Source: OMIS01 sp044350895 (lineage in GTDB: Bacteria; Patescibacteriota; Microgenomatia; UBA1400; PJMF01). Taken from it: a stretch of 35,919 bases of DNA. The stretch is from positions 1 to 35,919 of the forward strand of contig JBILGT010000013.1 in NCBI GenBank assembly GCA_044350895.1, given 5' to 3'. The position numbers were made by a program, and so were the translations under genes. Shown here piece by piece: positions 7,542-16,103 of this stretch. A model generated the notes under the pieces. That model was not told where the DNA came from. It worked only from the letters and a program-made list of their open reading frames with translations, and ran no database searches. Position 1 is the first letter of the stretch. The number at the start of each line of letters is the position of its first letter.

Positions 7542-7604
7542 CGCCTGTTTTATGGAGCAATCAGTAGTGATGAATTTGTTCTAGAAGTGTCGCAACGAAA
7601 TTGC

Positions 7605-7610
7605 TATAGT
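7605..7610 (+). promoter_or_regulatory. Extended -10 of the TGA-interrupted gene
   Basis: TGCTATAGT ends 7 nt before the ATG at 7618. A GTG at 7609 overlaps the box and is therefore an unlikely start. Confidence 0.45.
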
Positions 7611-7617
7611 GACTTCT

Positions 7618-8214
7618 ATGACTACTACAGAGAATATAGAATCACAGCATGAAGTTGAAAGACCAAAAGGTAAAAGGATTGACTTTGCAGTGTATGAAGC
7701 TACATTTAAAGAGGGGGGGTTGTCTGGTGATACGATTGAGAGAGCTCGAGTAGCTGTTAGCGCATTTAATGCTGCATTAGATCTACTTGAATATGATGGT
7801 GAGGAGCTGCCAAAATTGGTATTCGTCAAAAATATATCGACTTCAGAGGGAGAGCAGGTTGCGAATTTTGCCCCACGTGGCATGGATAATGATCCCACTC
7901 CAGTTGTTCAAATCTCTTACGGCTCAAATGTCGATATCAAAATGTATCCAGCAGAAGTTATTGGTATTAGAAAGAACACCGCACGAGATGTCTTTAGTCT
8001 TGTTGAGACAATTCTATTGAATGCACACTTTTATGTTAACTGAGACAAAATTTCGCTTCCCCCTAAAAAACGTCCTTCACTATGGAAGCTGTTTGTAGGA
8101 AATAACACGCAACCTGAAAGGCCGGCTTTCAAACTAGCGGCCGAAAAATTTGCAGAGCAGAATATTCTAAAGGTTGTTGGTCAATTTGCCGACGCAATTA
8201 AATATTTCAACTAA
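7618..8214 (+). pseudogene. Hypothetical gene interrupted by one in-frame TGA
   Basis: The frame from ATG 7618 (MTTTENIESQ) runs 141 codons to TGA at 8041-8043. It then continues, in the same frame and with no indel, for 56 more codons (DKISLPPKKRPSLWKLFVG ... ADAIKYFN) to TAA at 8212-8214. The downstream part has normal protein-like composition. One G-to-A change in a Trp codon (VNWDKI) would explain the TGA. Whole-length product would be about 198 residues, soluble, of unknown family. TGA ends several other genes here (htpX, flippase, surface protein), so recoding is unlikely. The first 141 residues may still be made as a truncated protein. Confidence 0.6.
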
Positions 8215-8344
8215 AAAGCACACTCATTACCCCTAACAATATCACTCAATTTATATCGACTCATTGCAATATTTTTCTTGATCATGCACAATGAATGCAA
8301 GTACATGGTAAGACCTGAATAGGCGATGGTACTTAACTAGCTCC

Positions 8345-11300
8345 ATGTGTATAAAGCATAAATTGTCAGCTATTATTTTTGTTGTGGTGGTATGCCTTAG
8401 TTTTGTTGTGCCTCACACAGTGCATGCGCTTGTAGATAGCATGACCTACCAAGGAGCTGTCACAATAGACAACTCTGGGAATGCTTCTACACTTACTGAT
8501 TATCAAGTCAGTGTAACGATTGATACAGCTGCTCTTATCTCAGCTGGCAGAATGCAGAATGACTGTGATGACATTCGATTTGTGAATTCTGACAACACGA
8601 CCAAATTATCATATTGGCTTGAATCGGGCTGCAACAGTACTTCAACAAAATTTTGGGTGAAAGTACCTAGTATTACAGGCTCAACATCAAAAACAATCTA
8701 TGTACATTTCGGTAACAACAGTGCCACATCAGAATCAAGCGGTTCAAATACCTTTATCTTTTTTGATGACTTCAATAGTTTAGACACCAGCGTCTGGACT
8801 GCTACCAATGCCCCCAATGCCACAATCAGTGCAGGATTATTAAATGTCACTTCAGGCAGTGTCTATTCAAAAGCCACAGTTGCATCCCAAAGCGGAACAA
8901 TCACTGAATCAAAAATCGGCTGGACTGGTGTGTATGCTGCTCATGCAGGACTCCAGATCGGAGACTCCACAAATACTTCTAGTAGCAACGGTACAAGTAA
9001 ACGAGTTGCATACTTCTTTTCGCCCGATGGCGGTGCAATTGCTTCTGCAGGAACTGGTATTTTGCCAGGCTCAGGATACAACATCGTAGCAAGTACACAA
9101 TTAAAAAATCCAACAAATGGATTAGGTTATACGTTTACCAGTTACAAGCAAGTGATAGCAGGAATTGCCTTCAACGCTACAAAATTATATTACTTCATCG
9201 ATTATGGCTACTACGCCAATAATTCGTATACCGTGCCAACTGCCAACGGCAGTAACTGGAATGCTCCTTACTATGTCTGGCTGGGACATTTTAGTGGCTC
9301 AAATGGAAGCACAACAAATGGATCGGACATCTTAGTAGACTGGGTGCGCATCCGGAAATTTATTACTCCTTCTGCAGAAGTAGCAGGCAACGAACCCACC
9401 ATCACAGCCAACGTTGGCATCACACCGTCACAGCCACGGAACATCGTAGCAACTGCAGGAAATGCAAAAACACTCGTGACTTGGGATGCTCCTTCATCTG
9501 GCAGTGGCATTACTGATAATGTGGTGCAGTACAGTACTGATGGTTCAAACTACAGCACCTTTGCAGATGGGACCAGCACAAGTACCACAGCAACAGTCAC
9601 TGGTCTCGCCAACGGGACAGCCTACACATTCCGTGTCTATGCCATCAATGGATCTGGAAATGGGCTCAATTCAAGTACGGTAAATGCCACACCTACCACT
9701 GCCACACTACATGGATTCTTGATGACAGGCCAAAGTCATACTATTGGCTATAACGGCTACCCAGCCCTTTCGATAACACAAGCCTATGCCAACTTAAAAC
9801 TCACTTCCGACTACTCAAAGTTTACTCCTCTCATCGAAGATACTGACGTAGTAGATGACCACACGGGAACCACAGAAAGCCCGATGACAGCTATGGCAAA
9901 CACACTTACAGAACTGGTAGCCGGAAATGCCTACCAATCTGTGTTACTTAATAACGCTGTTGCAGGCTATGCCTACTCACAACTGAAAAAAGGCACCGCA
10001 CCATACAGTAACGGCATTACCTATGTCACAACCGCAGATACCATTGCCGATACATTAAGCCGAACATTCAAAATTGACGCGGTGGTAAATCTTCACGGCC
10101 CGGCTGATCGTACACGAGCCAACGAGTACGAAGGCTATTTGAATGAATGGCAAAGTGACTATGAAACAGATATTAAAACCGTTACTGGGCAGTCCGGCAA
10201 CATTCCGATGTTTATTGATCAAAGTAGCAACTTTACTGCATACGGGACTGCTACTTCAGATCTGTTAATTGCTCAGTTGGCAGCTTCAGAGAATAACTCA
10301 GATATTTACATGGTGGGGCCAAAGTATCAGTTTGATTATGGACCAGACTCGATACACCTCACCAATGAAAGTTACCAACTGCTGGGTGATTATTTGGGTA
10401 AAGCACTCAAGCGTGTGTTGGAAGATGGGGAGAGTATTGTGGCACTTACACCAGCTGAGGAAGTCCGCAGAGGCAACGTCATTACAGTTCGATTTAATGT
10501 TCCAGAAGCACCACTCGCATTCGATACCACCAACGTACTTTCCAAAACAAACTACGGATTTGAGTTTTATGATGATTCAGGTTCAACCCCTGCAATAAGT
10601 AATGTAGCCCTGCTCGGACAAGATAGTGTCAGAATTACATTGGCCAGTACACCTTCAGCGGCAACACAAAAAATTAGATATGCATATACCGGTACTGGTG
10701 GCGCTAAGCCAGGAGCCCAAGAAGCTGGTGGTGCACGCGGCAATCTGCGTGACAGTGATACCACTGAAGGTTCTGCCAATACACCACTCTACAACTGGGC
10801 AGTTCATTTTGATAAAACAGTTACTGCAGACTCCACCGCACCAAGTCGATCTAATCTCACAGCAACTCCAACAAACACATCAGCCAGTCTGACCTGGGAC
10901 ACAAACGAAGGCTCTACTGAAACATTCAACTATGGTCTCACTTCCAGTTATGGCACGGCGTCCACTCACGACTCATATCCACGCACGACCAGTCACTCAA
11001 AAACTGTTAGTGGTTTAACAGCTTGTACTACCTATCACTATCAAATAGTTTCTACAGATTTGGCAGGCAATCAAAACACTGGCAGTGATAGTACTTTCAC
11101 TACCGCTGGCTGCACTGGTTCTTCAAATGTGACGAATCAAACTCAGAACTCAATTACCACAGCCAGTGGTGGCACTGTCACACTTAGTGAAACAGGAGCT
11201 GGACTCGCTCTGACAGTACCGAGTAGTTTTGCAGGAAGTGATGCCACATTCCAAATCAAACGACTGGATAAAGATAGTGTCATTGTTGCAGCACCTGCAC

Positions 11301-12211
11301 GAAGTGGGTATGTTTCACTCGGAAATTATTTCTATGATCTAAAAGCACTGCAGGATGCAGATACCACTATTTCTAGCTTTAACAGTCCACTCACTGTCAC
11401 CTTAACGTACAGCGATTCCGACATTTCAGGCTATGATGAATCACAAATTACTATGTTGCGCTGGGACGGCAGTGCTTGGCAGACGCTGACTGGTTGCACA
11501 GTAGACACAGCTGCTAATACAGTCACCTGTTCAACCACAGCTTTCTCAGTGTTCTCACTCTTTGCTCCAACAAGTAGCGCAACAAATCCACCAGCTTCTA
11601 GCAGTAGTTCAACTAGTAGTTCTTCCAGCAGTAACTCAGGCTCAACCACACAAACTTGCAGCGCCACCAGACCAGTTGGGGCTCCAAACTTATTTCAGAT
11701 TGATCGAGGGCTGACGACTGCGAAACTATATGTGACTCCTGCAAGTAATCCATATACTGGTTTTGTGGTCTACTACGGCACTCCAAATAATCCAGACCAA
11801 TATGCAGCATCATTCTCACAAAGTAGTACAGGTGGGGTGGTCAGCTTAACGATTGGTGACCTAGGTGCTCAAAATACATATGTCTTCAAAGTGCGACCCA
11901 CCAACAACTGTATTGACGGCGACTGGAGTAATACGGTAACTGTCGGCAAAGGTGCAAAACGGGGCAAAAGCTACTACAAAAATGCACAGACACAGATCAG
12001 TACACAGATACAAAACACAACAAAAAAACTAGTAACACCTGCTATCAAAACAAAAGCGACTGTACCTACGCCACCAGCCGCTCCCACTCAGAAAGCAATC
12101 GAAACAAATACTAAAAAGGAATCAGTGCCAGCTCCACAGCCACAACAGACTAACACACCAAAGCCATCATTGATTCAAAAAATAAAAAATGTATTTAAAT
12201 GGGGAAAATGA
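8345..12211 (+). CDS. Giant secreted multidomain surface protein with SGNH-esterase-like domain
   Basis: A 1288-residue protein. It has a signal peptide (1-28, cut after VHA) and a DUF2341 domain (about 33-140), then a concanavalin/LamG-like beta domain to ~345. A fibronectin III domain (362-450) follows. An SGNH/sialate-O-acetylesterase-like domain (455-690) has GQS (Ser464), NLHG (near 582) and DSIHL (Asp678, His681), matching the Ser and Asp-x-x-His blocks. After it come a beta-sandwich (to ~830), Fn3 (832-933), another beta domain (935-1075), a Ser-rich linker, Fn3 (1110-1201) and a Lys/Pro/Gln-rich basic tail. It is probably cell-surface and may bind or deacetylate polysaccharide (inferred). 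No sortase or PEP-CTERM-like anchor is seen, and no clear promoter. The stop overlaps the next ATG. Confidence 0.85.
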   Translation: MCIKHKLSAIIFVVVVCLSFVVPHTVHALVDSMTYQGAVTIDNSGNASTLTDYQVSVTIDTAALISAGRMQNDCDDIRFVNSDNTTKLSYWLESGCNSTSTKFWVKVPSITGSTSKTIYVHFGNNSATSESSGSNTFIFFDDFNSLDTSVWTATNAPNATISAGLLNVTSGSVYSKATVASQSGTITESKIGWTGVYAAHAGLQIGDSTNTSSSNGTSKRVAYFFSPDGGAIASAGTGILPGSGYNIVASTQLKNPTNGLGYTFTSYKQVIAGIAFNATKLYYFIDYGYYANNSYTVPTANGSNWNAPYYVWLGHFSGSNGSTTNGSDILVDWVRIRKFITPSAEVAGNEPTITANVGITPSQPRNIVATAGNAKTLVTWDAPSSGSGITDNVVQYSTDGSNYSTFADGTSTSTTATVTGLANGTAYTFRVYAINGSGNGLNSSTVNATPTTATLHGFLMTGQSHTIGYNGYPALSITQAYANLKLTSDYSKFTPLIEDTDVVDDHTGTTESPMTAMANTLTELVAGNAYQSVLLNNAVAGYAYSQLKKGTAPYSNGITYVTTADTIADTLSRTFKIDAVVNLHGPADRTRANEYEGYLNEWQSDYETDIKTVTGQSGNIPMFIDQSSNFTAYGTATSDLLIAQLAASENNSDIYMVGPKYQFDYGPDSIHLTNESYQLLGDYLGKALKRVLEDGESIVALTPAEEVRRGNVITVRFNVPEAPLAFDTTNVLSKTNYGFEFYDDSGSTPAISNVALLGQDSVRITLASTPSAATQKIRYAYTGTGGAKPGAQEAGGARGNLRDSDTTEGSANTPLYNWAVHFDKTVTADSTAPSRSNLTATPTNTSASLTWDTNEGSTETFNYGLTSSYGTASTHDSYPRTTSHSKTVSGLTACTTYHYQIVSTDLAGNQNTGSDSTFTTAGCTGSSNVTNQTQNSITTASGGTVTLSETGAGLALTVPSSFAGSDATFQIKRLDKDSVIVAAPARSGYVSLGNYFYDLKALQDADTTISSFNSPLTVTLTYSDSDISGYDESQITMLRWDGSAWQTLTGCTVDTAANTVTCSTTAFSVFSLFAPTSSATNPPASSSSSTSSSSSSNSGSTTQTCSATRPVGAPNLFQIDRGLTTAKLYVTPASNPYTGFVVYYGTPNNPDQYAASFSQSSTGGVVSLTIGDLGAQNTYVFKVRPTNNCIDGDWSNTVTVGKGAKRGKSYYKNAQTQISTQIQNTTKKLVTPAIKTKATVPTPPAAPTQKAIETNTKKESVPAPQPQQTNTPKPSLIQKIKNVFKWGK

Positions 12212-12354
12212 ACAGTAAAAGATTTGGCAAAATACTACTTGCTGTGTTGTTGTGTACTTCATCGCTGCTTCACTTAAGTATCCACCAAGTTTCTGCTGCA
12301 ACCACAGTTGAGCAAATCCCTGAATTTACAATTTTGGCGCTAGGTATGATTTAG
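12208..12354 (+). CDS. 48-codon signal-peptide ORF coupled to the surface protein
   Basis: The ATG overlaps the TGA of the giant surface gene (ATGA). The product is a basic N-terminus (MNSKRFGK), a hydrophobic core (ILLAVLLCTSSLLHLSI), a likely cleavage site after VSA, and then only about 16 residues ending TVEQIPEFTILALGMI before TAG. The start has all the marks of an exported protein, but almost no mature part remains. IPEF followed by hydrophobic residues resembles the beginning of PEF/PEP-CTERM-like sorting tails. The ORF may therefore be a deletion remnant in which a signal peptide and a sorting tail have been brought together, or a genuine short peptide. Confidence 0.45.
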   Translation: MNSKRFGKILLAVLLCTSSLLHLSIHQVSAATTVEQIPEFTILALGMI

Positions 12355-12365
12355 TTCAGTTTTAG

Positions 12366-12887
12366 TTATTCTCCAAACTGCTTCAGACTCATCACTGCCC
12401 ATTCCCAAGCGGTGGAACGTAAATTCCTGGTTTTCCTGAGACGAAGCTGCCATATGTTCTCCGTTTGTTTGAGAATCCAGTGCTCCTGCTAGAAGGCATC
12501 TTGTTCTAATGATAATTGAATTTCTTGGATATAGGTCATAAGGCGCGTTACTGTGGGGTCAAAAGTAGAAGGGAGTACCCCCACTATTTTTTCCAGTGAA
12601 GTTCGTACCAATGAGGCAGCTTTTTCGAATTTTGCAGTACATACTCTGACAAATTATGTATCAAGGGAGTTTTGAGATTCATTGAGTGCAAAAATATTTT
12701 CAGCAATTTGAGGAAGGTGTGATCTAACTGCTTCCCATTGGGCTGAAAGATCTTGATCTCTTTCATGAATCATGCGAATTGGTGCAAGGAGCGAGTATTT
12801 GAGGAATTCACGCCGTGAAAGTTGTATAGCTTGTAAATCAAGCCTGTGCTTGCCAAAACTAAAGTGTTTCTCACCCATAGTTGACAA
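12366..12887 (-). pseudogene. Gene remnant with in-frame TAA and TAG
   Basis: From ATG 12887 (MSTMGEKHFSFG) the minus-strand frame reads through TAA at 12654-12656 and TAG at 12489-12491 and ends with TAA at 12366-12368, 173 codons without any frame change. The segments between stops are protein-like (AKFEKAASLVRTSLEKIVG; YIQEIQLSLEQDAF; QEHWILKQTENIWQ). Both internal stops could come from Gln codons by single C-to-T changes. The N-terminal part contains LSRREFLKYSLLAPI, a twin-arginine-like motif reminiscent of the one inside the 5317-6468 protein. Family unknown. It fills the gap between the surface gene and the small secreted protein gene. Confidence 0.55.
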
Positions 12888-12938
12888 TTAATTATAGAGC
12901 ATTCAAACATAATTATTTACCCAAATTTCACACAATCC

Positions 12939-12967
12939 TTTACAACCTCTAAAAATTGCTATATACA
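12939..12967 (+). promoter_or_regulatory. Promoter of the small secreted Cys protein gene
   Basis: TTTACA (12939-12944) and TATACA (12962-12967) are 17 bp apart. Unlike most promoters here it leaves a leader of about 25 nt carrying GAAAGG (12985-12990), 7 nt before the ATG. Confidence 0.6.
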
Positions 12968-12997
12968 ATTACTAACGCATAAAAGAAAGGCAACTCT

Positions 12998-13489
12998 ATG
13001 AAACTACGCAACACTCTCAAACTCAGTCCTCTTGTTGTACTGGCAGCCTTCGTTCTCGCCGTTTCTTCAGCACAAGCCAACTATCAATATCAAAGCCAAA
13101 GTGGCTCTACTTTCACCAGTACTTCTGTCAGTTGTAATGGTGGGAACTGCACTGGTTCAAGTAGCTCTGAAAGCTCATTGGAACTTCATCAATCACAATC
13201 TACTGGCGCTGGTAGTGGAATGCATAGAGATACAGCACCACGTCATAATCGCAATAACAATTGGAAAGACACTTCTGGTGAAGTATCCCTTAACTGGGAC
13301 CATCGAGGTGGCACCTGTCACGTTCTCTATGGCGAATCAACTTCACGCGGCTATCGCTATTCCACATCAGCTAGTTGTGATGACGGAGGTATGACCATTG
13401 GTGGACTCCAGACAGGTAAAAACTATCGTGTTCAGTTCAAAAAAGATTCTGGCGCATGGTCTGCACCAAAAACCTACAAAGCAGAGTAG
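12998..13489 (+). CDS. Small secreted protein with an Fn3-like C-terminal half
   Basis: A 163-residue exported protein: signal peptide 1-27 cut after AQA, then a Ser/Gln/Thr-rich segment with one Cys pair (SCNGGNC), a His/Arg/Asn-rich hinge and a C-terminal ~70 residues. This last part (GEVSLNWDHRGGTCHVLYG ... LQTGKNYRVQFKKD) looks like a fibronectin III fold carrying a second Cys pair. It resembles in style the Fn3 modules of the giant surface protein 800 bp upstream, suggesting a shared cell-surface role. It has its own promoter and a good ribosome binding site, which may mean strong expression. Exact function unknown. Confidence 0.75.
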   Translation: MKLRNTLKLSPLVVLAAFVLAVSSAQANYQYQSQSGSTFTSTSVSCNGGNCTGSSSSESSLELHQSQSTGAGSGMHRDTAPRHNRNNNWKDTSGEVSLNWDHRGGTCHVLYGESTSRGYRYSTSASCDDGGMTIGGLQTGKNYRVQFKKDSGAWSAPKTYKAE

Positions 13490-13519
13490 TTTACTTAGCC
13501 CTCACTAATCTGTTATACA
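13490..13519 (+). promoter_or_regulatory. Promoter of the FtsW/RodA gene
   Basis: TTTACT (13490-13495) and TATACA (13514-13519), 18 bp apart, end 6 nt before the ATG at 13526, predicting a leaderless mRNA. Confidence 0.5.
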
Positions 13520-13525
13520 GTACAC

Positions 13526-14584
13526 ATGCATCGTTGGTTTTTACCTGCTTGTTACTTCATTTTTGCACTTTTAAGCGTACAAACGCTTAGTAGTGTGGCT
13601 CCACAGCTATCAGGCAGACAACTTATATCATTTGTTCTTGGTGCAGTACTGTTTTATATTTTTTCTAAAATATCGTTTCAACAACTACTGCAAGTCCGCT
13701 GGTTTCTCTATGTTGCAGCCATCATTATTTTACTCATTCCGTTATTTCTCTTTGACCCCACTCGAGGAACCCATCGATGGATTGATATTGGCGGTGTTTT
13801 TACTATTCAATCGTCGCAACTGGCACTTCCGCTTACCATTTTCGTCTTAGTTTCACTCTTTACCAAGGCAAAACACTATTCTTGGGCAGTCTTGTGTTCA
13901 TTTTTGTTCTTACTTGCAATTCCAGCAGGACTTATTCTGATTGCACCAGACCTTGGATCAACACTTGCCTATGCACTGCCACTCATGGCACTTATTTTAA
14001 TTGTGCCATTTTCATGGAAAAAGATTGGAACACTTGCTGTACTTGGAGTATTCGGAGTGATTTTTGCCTGGCATTTTATTCTGGAGCCATATCAAAAGGT
14101 CCGTTTTATGTCATTTCTTAATCCTGAAAGCTCTGATAACTACAATGCACACCAAGCACTTATTACTGTGGGATCAGGCAAACTGATGGGAAGAGGGCTG
14201 GGGCAGGGGATACAATCACATCTTCGTTTTCTTCCAGAGCGTCAAACTGACTTTATTTTTGCATCATTTGCTGAAGAGTATGGATTTTTTGGTTGTCTGG
14301 TACTTGTAGGAGCCTATGGGGGACTTATTTACTATCTATTTCTCTCGAGTAGAAGCGTTCATTCACCTGAAGCAAAAATGTACTTAATTGTCTTAGCCAG
14401 CGCACTGTTTCTCCAGGCTAGCATTAATATTCACATGAATCTCGGTCTGTTGCCCATTACTGGTATAACACTGCCTCTCATGTCCTATGGCGGTAGTTCT
14501 ATTTTGAGTCTAGCTATTATGTTAGGAGTGAGTCAAAATATCGTCCAAGGCATTGCTCCAAAACAGGCTCTACATATCTCTTAG
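13526..14584 (+). CDS. FtsW/RodA/SpoVE (SEDS) family peptidoglycan glycosyltransferase
   Basis: A 352-residue polytopic membrane protein with about ten hydrophobic segments. SEDS marks are GTHRWIDIGG, the APDLGSTLAY stretch, the extracellular VRFMSFLNPE...YNAHQALITVGSGKLMGRGLGQG loop with FLPERQTDFIFASFAEE, and the C-terminal MSYGGSS. SEDS proteins polymerise lipid II glycan strands in the inner membrane together with a class B penicillin-binding protein. RodA (elongation) and FtsW (division) cannot be told apart with confidence. No pbp2, mre or fts genes are adjacent, since the next gene is rplU. A leaderless-type promoter sits immediately upstream. Confidence 0.9.
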   Translation: MHRWFLPACYFIFALLSVQTLSSVAPQLSGRQLISFVLGAVLFYIFSKISFQQLLQVRWFLYVAAIIILLIPLFLFDPTRGTHRWIDIGGVFTIQSSQLALPLTIFVLVSLFTKAKHYSWAVLCSFLFLLAIPAGLILIAPDLGSTLAYALPLMALILIVPFSWKKIGTLAVLGVFGVIFAWHFILEPYQKVRFMSFLNPESSDNYNAHQALITVGSGKLMGRGLGQGIQSHLRFLPERQTDFIFASFAEEYGFFGCLVLVGAYGGLIYYLFLSSRSVHSPEAKMYLIVLASALFLQASINIHMNLGLLPITGITLPLMSYGGSSILSLAIMLGVSQNIVQGIAPKQALHIS

Positions 14585-14592
14585 GAACATGC

Positions 14593-14598
14593 TATAAT
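14593..14598 (+). promoter_or_regulatory. Extended -10 of rplU
   Basis: TGCTATAAT ends 11 nt before the ATG at 14610. The hexamer 17 bp upstream is CTACAT, partly like the TTGCAT seen at other genes here. The promoter lies within 20 nt of the upstream stop codon. Confidence 0.55.
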
Positions 14599-14609
14599 AC
14601 CCTCTTGTT

Positions 14610-14924
14610 ATGTCATACGCTATTATACAAATCGCTGGAAAACAATATAAAGTTGCACCTCAGGATAAGTTGGTCTTAGACCGACAACCTCAAGCTGAAG
14701 GTGACAAGGTCATCGTTACTGATGTTTTATTAGTGGGTGAAGGTGATGCAACAATCATCGGTACACCTCTGGTAAAAGGGGCACAGGTTGTCCTTACCGT
14801 TAACGAACATGATCGCGCAGACAAAATTCGTGTATTCAAATACAAATCTAAGTCCCGCTATCGCAAAGTCCGCGGCCATCGTCAACACCAAACCACTGTA
14901 ACGGTGGAAAGCATTACTGCATAA
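14610..14924 (+). CDS. rplU: 50S ribosomal protein L21
   Basis: A 104-residue protein with the complete L21 pattern. It starts with YAIIQIAGKQYKV, has the central VLLVGEGDATIIGTPLVKGA and ends with a basic VFKYKSKSRYRKVRGHRQ tail contacting 23S rRNA. Length equals the usual bacterial L21 (about 103). It starts a ribosomal-protein transcription unit in which rpmA would normally follow directly; here a methyltransferase gene lies between them. Confidence 0.97.
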   Translation: MSYAIIQIAGKQYKVAPQDKLVLDRQPQAEGDKVIVTDVLLVGEGDATIIGTPLVKGAQVVLTVNEHDRADKIRVFKYKSKSRYRKVRGHRQHQTTVTVESITA

Positions 14925-14928
14925 GCGG

Positions 14929-14934
14929 TATACT
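14929..14934 (+). promoter_or_regulatory. -10 box in front of the methyltransferase gene
   Basis: TATACT ends 8 nt before the ATG at 14943, with TGGAAA 18 bp upstream inside the end of rplU. This suggests the methyltransferase has its own leaderless promoter in addition to read-through from rplU. Confidence 0.45.
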
Positions 14935-14942
14935 ATTTCCTG

Positions 14943-16100
14943 ATGACAGAAACATATATTTTTCTTCTCGGTAATACTCCTGAGTTGTCACTTATCGAAC
15001 TTAAGAAGATACTCAGTATTGATTCTGTTGAACGCATTCAAGAGAATATTGCTCGTTTGGAGCTTGATACTGCCACTCTTGACCCTGTACAGCTTCTCAC
15101 CATCCTTGGTGGAACAATAAAAATCTTCAAACAACTCGAGGTTTTACCTCTTGGAACTGCAAAAGAAGAGATTGAAGAAATTCTTGTGGCACATTTAGCT
15201 GATGATCATGATATGAAGTCATTTGCAATTTGTGAAATTGGTCGAGATCATCTCGAGCCAATTGAAGCAAGTGAATTAAAAGTTAAACTCAAAGAAATGG
15301 GAATTCCTAGTCGCTATATTGACGGTTCCCGCCATGGTTTATCAAGTGCCATACTTTCCCACCAAAAAGTTACAGAGTTGTCAGTACTTCAATCAGATAA
15401 AGAACTGGTTTTAACCAGAACAGTGGCGGTTCAAGACATTGATGCATGGACTTTACGAGATCGAGGTAAACCATACGCAGATCGCAAAAAAGGTATGTTG
15501 CCACCAAAACTAGCACGAATGATGCTTAATCTTGCATTGGGACCAAACCCTGATCCAGAATCCACTGTACTCGATCCATTTTGTGGTAGTGGTACTATTT
15601 TACTCGAAGCGCTTGAGCGTGGTGTAAATGTGGTCGGTAATGATCTTGATGTAGAAGCTGCCCAGGGTAGTCGAGAGAACTTGGATTGGTATAAGACTGG
15701 TGCTAATATTTTCAAGACTTCTGCTGTCTTCCAACAAGATGCCACAAAACTAGTTTTACCAAACAACCAAAAGGTTCAGTACATTGTGACAGAACCATTC
15801 TTGGGTAAACCAAAACCTCAGCCACAACAACTTGCCAATATTTTTAGAGGATTAGAGAAACAATACCTCGGTTCTTTCAAACATTGGAAAACGCTTCTTG
15901 AATCAGGTTCTATAGTTGTTTGTGTATTTCCTGCTGTTTTAGCTTCCCACACAGAAGGCTATCCAGAGGTAACTTTAAAATCTTTGATTGACAAGTTGGC
16001 AAAGTTTGGGTACACTACCATCTCTGAGCCAGTGGTTTATCATCGCCCACAAGCAGTGATTTCCCGTCAGATTTATCAATTTGTATATAAACCAGAATAA
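14943..16100 (+). CDS. THUMP/Trm11-like RNA methyltransferase
   Basis: A 385-residue protein with an N-terminal ferredoxin-like/THUMP-type region (about 1-165) and a C-terminal Rossmann methyltransferase. AdoMet motif I is VLDPFCGSGTILLEAL (from residue 209), followed by NDLD, as in the UPF0020/Trm11 group that makes N2-methylguanosine in tRNA (G10) or 23S rRNA. The catalytic motif IV, normally (D/N)PPY, is here TEPFLG (from residue 283), so the target or mechanism may differ. It sits between rplU and rpmA, which are usually neighbours, and probably acts on tRNA or rRNA. Only 3 nt separate its stop from the rpmA start. Confidence 0.8.
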   Translation: MTETYIFLLGNTPELSLIELKKILSIDSVERIQENIARLELDTATLDPVQLLTILGGTIKIFKQLEVLPLGTAKEEIEEILVAHLADDHDMKSFAICEIGRDHLEPIEASELKVKLKEMGIPSRYIDGSRHGLSSAILSHQKVTELSVLQSDKELVLTRTVAVQDIDAWTLRDRGKPYADRKKGMLPPKLARMMLNLALGPNPDPESTVLDPFCGSGTILLEALERGVNVVGNDLDVEAAQGSRENLDWYKTGANIFKTSAVFQQDATKLVLPNNQKVQYIVTEPFLGKPKPQPQQLANIFRGLEKQYLGSFKHWKTLLESGSIVVCVFPAVLASHTEGYPEVTLKSLIDKLAKFGYTTISEPVVYHRPQAVISRQIYQFVYKPE

Positions 16101-16103
16101 AAT

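Noticed and set aside
510..12887. Stop-codon recoding (TGA as Gly, or TAG/TAA as Gln) explaining the interrupted genes
   Set aside because: Conserved genes end properly at TGA (htpX, flippase), TAG (gatB) and TAA (dnaE, pyrG), and none of the conserved proteins uses these codons internally, so no genome-wide recoding is visible.
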